Shown here piece after piece: positions 7,248 through 8,946 of a DNA stretch of 8,946 bases (position 1 is the stretch's first letter; each line of letters begins with the position of its first letter). Origin of the DNA: an uncultured Clostridia bacterium (lineage in GTDB: Bacteria; Bacillota; Clostridia; Christensenellales; Pumilibacteraceae). Both the position numbers and the translations under genes were made by a program. Below the pieces are notes generated by a model. The model was not told the origin of the DNA. It did no database searches and saw only the letters and a list, made by a program, of their open reading frames with translations. The DNA lies in NCBI GenBank assembly GCA_947385185.1, contig CANDJX010000067.1, positions 1 through 8,946 on the forward strand. Direction: 5' to 3'.

Positions 7248-7283
7248 GCGGGGGAAACTTTTTTTCAAAAAAGTTTCCCCCGC
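7248..7283. repeat. Perfect 17-bp hairpin between leuC and leuD, probably a dispersed palindromic repeat
   Basis: The arms 7248-7264 (GCGGGGGAAAC then six T) and 7267-7283 (six A then GTTTCCCCCGC) are perfectly complementary with 2 bases between them; in RNA the A/T part would probably open into a larger loop over an 11-bp GC-rich stem. It is followed by ACCCCTTTCAAAAAACTT rather than a U-tract, so it is not a classic terminator. It sits 11 nt after the leuC stop and 64 nt before the leuD ATG. From memory, very similar GGGGGAAACTTTTTT palindromes are scattered between genes of gut Clostridia. In this operon it may stabilise the upstream mRNA or lower leuD expression. Confidence 0.75.
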
Positions 7284-7347
7284 ACCCCTTTCAAAAAACT
7301 TAAAACAACATAACAAAATAAATAATATACATCGCAAGGACGGAACC

Positions 7348-7812
7348 ATGAAAGGAAAGGTACATAAATACAAAGACAACGTAAACACCGACGAGATAAT
7401 CCCCGCGAGATATCTCAACGACTCCTCCCCCGCCGCGCTTGCCGCGCACTGCATGGAAGACATCGACAAAGCGTTCGTCGGTAAGGTCAAAAAAGGCGAT
7501 ATGATCGTCGCGGAAAAAAATTTCGGTTGCGGTTCTTCGCGCGAACACGCTCCGATTGCAATCAAAGCAAGCGGGATTTCGTGCGTGATCGCGTGCGACT
7601 TCGCGCGCATCTTCTTTCGTAATTCGATCAATATCGGTCTGCCCATACTCGAATGCCCCGAAGCGGCAAAGGACGCGGAGAACGGCGACGAGCTCGAAGT
7701 CGATCTCGAGGCAGGTAAAATCGAAAACCTGACGAAAGGCAAAGTTTATTTTGTTCCGCCTTTCCCGCCCGAAGTGCGCGCGATCATAGACCGCGGCGGA
7801 CTGCTTGAGTAA
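7348..7812 (+). CDS. leuD: 3-Isopropylmalate dehydratase small subunit (LeuD)
   Basis: The swivelling-domain partner of LeuC; it completes the active site and contacts the substrate. It is 154 residues, typical of the short type paired with ~416-residue LeuC (E. coli LeuD is about 200). Visible: DNVNTDEIIPARYLN at 10-24, whose YLN loop is the region that sets substrate choice in this family; NFGCGSSREHAP at 58-69, the family hallmark; and FARIFFRNSINIGLP at 85-99. The ATG at 7348 follows AAGGA with 7 nt spacing and gives the standard MKGKVHKY start. The frame stays open upstream to 7246, but that extension only reads through the hairpin repeat and is not supported. It is the last gene of the operon, followed 28 nt after the stop by a strong stem-loop. 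Confidence 0.96.
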   Translation: MKGKVHKYKDNVNTDEIIPARYLNDSSPAALAAHCMEDIDKAFVGKVKKGDMIVAEKNFGCGSSREHAPIAIKASGISCVIACDFARIFFRNSINIGLPILECPEAAKDAENGDELEVDLEAGKIENLTKGKVYFVPPFPPEVRAIIDRGGLLE

Positions 7813-7840
7813 ATAAAAACCATATAAAACAATTCACTGA

Positions 7841-7873
7841 AACGGGGTTGCCGCATCAAGCGGCAACCCCGTT
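7841..7873 (+). terminator. Stem-loop after leuD, probable transcription terminator
   Basis: AACGGGGTTGCCGC (7841-7854) and GCGGCAACCCCGTT (7860-7873) form a perfect 14-bp stem with loop ATCAA, 28 nt past the leuD stop. The following bases (CGTTCAATAAT) are only weakly U-rich, so intrinsic termination may be inefficient or assisted. Since the gene at the right end converges on leuD, it might serve in both directions. Confidence 0.65.
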
Positions 7874-7914
7874 CGTTCAATAATCCGAGACAAAGGATAA
7901 AAACATAATGATTC

Positions 7915-8082
7915 AGTGTCCCCAATGCCTTTTGTCGGAAGCGCGTACATTGCGTAATACTGCGTTAAACGTCTTGCCTTACGAACGTATGCACTCTCCT
8001 GTAGCCGGAGAGTACAATCCCTTGGAATTATCTCCTCGCACGCCTCGTCTTTCTTGCTTCCGAGCCGCGCAAATTACTCATC
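7915..8082 (-). repeat. Foldback repeat copy A
   Basis: Shares with copy B (8335-8482), in the same order and orientation, AGTGTCCCC at one end (7915-7923), AGTACAATCCC (8011-8021), CTTGCTTC (8053-8060) and an identical 20-mer from 8063 to 8082; much of the rest is diverged. It is an imperfect long palindrome: an 8-bp inverted repeat TCGGAAGC / GCTTCCGA at 7935-7942 and 8056-8063, and a central hairpin ACTCTCC / GGAGAGT (7993-7999, 8007-8013). It resembles a non-autonomous mobile or REP-like element. No transposase is present in the window. The exact limits are uncertain. Confidence 0.6.
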
Positions 8083-8100
8083 GTTACTCTTATACAATTT

Positions 8101-8220
8101 CCTCAGTCGCCTGTCGGCGACAGCCTTGCCCAATCCTCGAGCACAGCTCTCGTCACGCTTTGGCTACAAACAGTCCACCGGACTGTTTGCTTAACGCGTC
8201 GCGCCCTTGCTAAGGGGAGC
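8101..8220. repeat. Cluster of short hairpins resembling a common clostridial intergenic repeat, apparently interrupted
   Basis: Three stems in a row: GTCGCC-TGTC-GGCGAC (8106-8121); CAAACAGTCC-ACC-GGACTGTTTG, a perfect 10-bp stem (8167-8189); and CCCTT-GCT-AAGGG (8204-8216) followed by GAGCC. The outer parts (CCTCAGTCGCC...GGCGACAGC and CCTTGCTAAGGGGAGCC) look to me like the two halves of a palindromic repeat frequent in gut Clostridia, here separated by about 80 bp that contains the middle hairpin. That resemblance is from memory and unverified. The stems themselves are plain in the sequence. Confidence 0.55.
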
Positions 8221-8334
8221 CTCATAAAGTCAAGTAGCAAAGAATAGAAGTGAAACAGACTCAGCAAACAACGAAAAGTTTACACATCCGGGAATTGACT
8301 GGACCGTCTGCGGGGGTTCGGGAGAGCACCCGAA
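8221..8334. other. Non-coding stretch between repeats
   Basis: No convincing gene, promoter or RNA is seen here. At its right end, CGGGGGTTCGGG followed by AGAGCACCCGAA can form a small stem (TTCGGG / CCCGAA, 8317-8322 and 8329-8334) immediately before copy B. Confidence 0.4.
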
Positions 8335-8482
8335 AGTGTCCCCGACTTGTTGCGCGGCTTATAAGCGGCGCATCTCATTGTCACGCTGCGGCAACCCTCG
8401 GTCATGTACGATAAGTACAATCCCTCGGGTTATCCTCGCGCTCCTCGACCTGCTTGCTTCTAAGCCGCGCAAATTACTCATC
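8335..8482 (-). repeat. Foldback repeat copy B with 17-bp terminal inverted repeats
   Basis: The better-preserved copy. TTGCGCGGCTTATAAGC (8350-8366) and GCTTCTAAGCCGCGCAA (8456-8472) are inverted repeats matching at 16 of 17 positions and bracket a 123-bp unit. Inside, AACCC (8393-8397) pairs with GGGTT (8427-8431), and TGTAC-GATAA-GTACA (8405-8419) forms the central loop, so the whole unit can fold into one long hairpin. Its 3' part repeats copy A at an offset of exactly 400 bp. A MITE-like or REP-like element is the likeliest explanation; a structured RNA is possible. Confidence 0.65.
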
Positions 8483-8613
8483 ATAGCTTGCGCACGAAAA
8501 AGCGTAAAATACACGGGCTTACAGCTCGATATTGCGTCATACCCCGCACGAGGTTTTCCATTTTTATTAAAAAATGCCTTCTTTCCATTTAATCGCTCAA
8601 CCCATACGGTATT
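8483..8613. other. Non-coding stretch 3' of the right-end gene
   Basis: No gene recognised. An AT-only hairpin (CATTTTT-ATTA-AAAAATG core, 8559-8576, 7 bp) lies about 40 nt past the stop of the minus-strand gene; it is too weak to call a terminator with confidence. No other structure stands out. Confidence 0.35.
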
Positions 8614-8901
8614 TTATAAATACCCGTCGTAGTGCATCTGCGCAATAAGTTCTTTCCCGAGAATGCGGCTGTGGATCACCGCACCTTCGCGCGTCAGGTG
8701 ACTTATGCTGTCCGAAATATAGTCTATCGGGAACAGATGATCGAGGCACGAGGAGATATAAGGGAACTCGAGATAACTTTTCAGCCACGTTTCGTACATA
8801 GTGTACAGCGAATTATCGCCTATAAACGCGTATTCCCACATACCGCAGCTTGCGAAATAAGTCGTGATACCGCGCGGCATGAGCTTGGCGATATACGTTT
8901 C
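8614..8901 (-). CDS. Unrecognised protein, C-terminal 96 codons only
   Basis: The last 95 residues and TAA stop of a minus-strand gene whose upstream part is lost at the contig end. The frame continues to 8916, but residues encoded beyond 8901 (MLFRS) come from sequencing adapter and are not real. The visible part begins ETYIAKLMPRGITTYF, contains aromatic-rich stretches, one Cys in FASCGMWEY and one in ISSCLDHLF, and ends HLTREGAVIHSRILGKELIAQM plus MHYDGYL region. It appears globular and soluble with no membrane segment. I do not recognise the family. The third-position base use resembles the neighbouring genes, and amino-acid composition is ordinary, so I believe it is coding. It converges on leuD across the repeat-filled gap. 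Confidence 0.7.
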   Translation of the reverse strand, partial: ETYIAKLMPRGITTYFASCGMWEYAFIGDNSLYTMYETWLKSYLEFPYISSCLDHLFPIDYISDSISHLTREGAVIHSRILGKELIAQMHYDGYL

Positions 8902-8946
8902 AGATCGGAAGAGCACACGTCTGAACTCCAGTCACTTACAGGAATC
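8902..8946 (+). other. Illumina TruSeq adapter and index left on the contig end (not genomic)
   Basis: From 8902 the sequence begins AGATCGGAAGAGC and continues to 8935 exactly as the 34-base TruSeq index-side adapter. The next eight bases, TTACAGGA (8936-8943), are in the index position, and the final ATC (8944-8946) matches the start of the adapter that follows an index. The true genomic sequence therefore ends at 8901. Confidence 0.98.

Noticed and set aside
7246..7347. 34-residue N-terminal extension of leuD
   Set aside because: It translates the hairpin repeat; the ATG at 7348 has a good ribosome site and the conserved MKGKVHKY start.
7908..8213. 101-codon plus-strand open frame starting MIQCPQC
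   Set aside because: Despite an AAAGGA 10 nt upstream of its ATG and a zinc-ribbon-like CPQC, it runs through repeat copy A and the hairpin cluster, and has no domain-like character beyond the first residues.
8028..8481. Two small minus-strand frames starting MSNLRG (8028-8081, 17 codons; 8359-8481, 40 codons)
   Set aside because: The shared start comes from the shared repeat sequence, the frames diverge quickly, and neither has a clear ribosome site. Kept only as a note under the foldback repeat.
7874..8613. CRISPR array or tRNA genes in the gap
   Set aside because: The repeats are palindromic, only two copies, diverged and unevenly spaced, unlike CRISPR; no cloverleaf with a T-loop and anticodon arm could be built.
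8336..8632. 98-codon plus-strand open frame
   Set aside because: It covers repeat copy B and the end of the right-hand gene on the opposite strand; no ribosome site or family features.

Overview
The window looks like an end of a draft contig from a moderately GC-rich low-GC-phylum relative (Bacillota, probably a gut-type Clostridia lineage). I infer this from a potABCD operon headed by a cupin-type XRE regulator, from the ~416 + 154 residue LeuC/LeuD type common in Clostridia and Archaea, from strong Shine-Dalgarno sites throughout, and from intergenic hairpin repeats resembling those I remember from gut Clostridia genomes. No rRNA or other marker gene is present, so the assignment is tentative.

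Layout. (1) Positions 1-3967, minus strand: a tightly packed polyamine-import operon, read right to left as XRE-cupin regulator, potA, potB, potC, potD (potD is cut by the left edge). Gaps are 2 to 17 nt or short overlaps. PotA is unusually long and appears to carry a second, duplicated C-terminal TOBE-like domain. (2) Positions 3968-4290: a divergent control region. It has one good sigma-70-type promoter in each direction (TTGACT-17-TATAAT leftward, TTGACA-18-TATAAT rightward). Two near-identical 17-bp GTTTA-N7-TAAAC sites lie just downstream of the leftward start and are the best candidates for operators of the XRE regulator. (3) Positions 4291-7812, plus strand: ilvD, leuC, leuD, three dehydratase/isomerase genes of branched-chain amino-acid synthesis, with a large perfect hairpin between leuC and leuD and a 14-bp stem after leuD. 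(4) Positions 7874-8613: about 740 bp without a convincing gene, lying 3' to both flanking genes and filled with a mosaic of palindromic repeats, including two related copies of a foldback element. (5) Positions 8614-8901, minus strand: the C-terminal 95 codons of an unrecognised protein. (6) Positions 8902-8946: not genomic. This is Illumina TruSeq adapter plus what looks like an index, left on the contig end.

How it works together: the left operon would import spermidine/putrescine (PotD captures, PotBC forms the channel, PotA hydrolyses ATP) under feedback from the XRE-cupin protein. The right operon supplies dihydroxyacid dehydratase and 3-isopropylmalate isomerase for valine, isoleucine and leucine. 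The two operons share only a control region; nothing in the sequence links their functions directly. I did not find a clearly new biological system. The points most worth a second look are the double-TOBE PotA, the paired operator sites, the hairpin inside the leu operon, the foldback repeat mosaic, and the adapter contamination.
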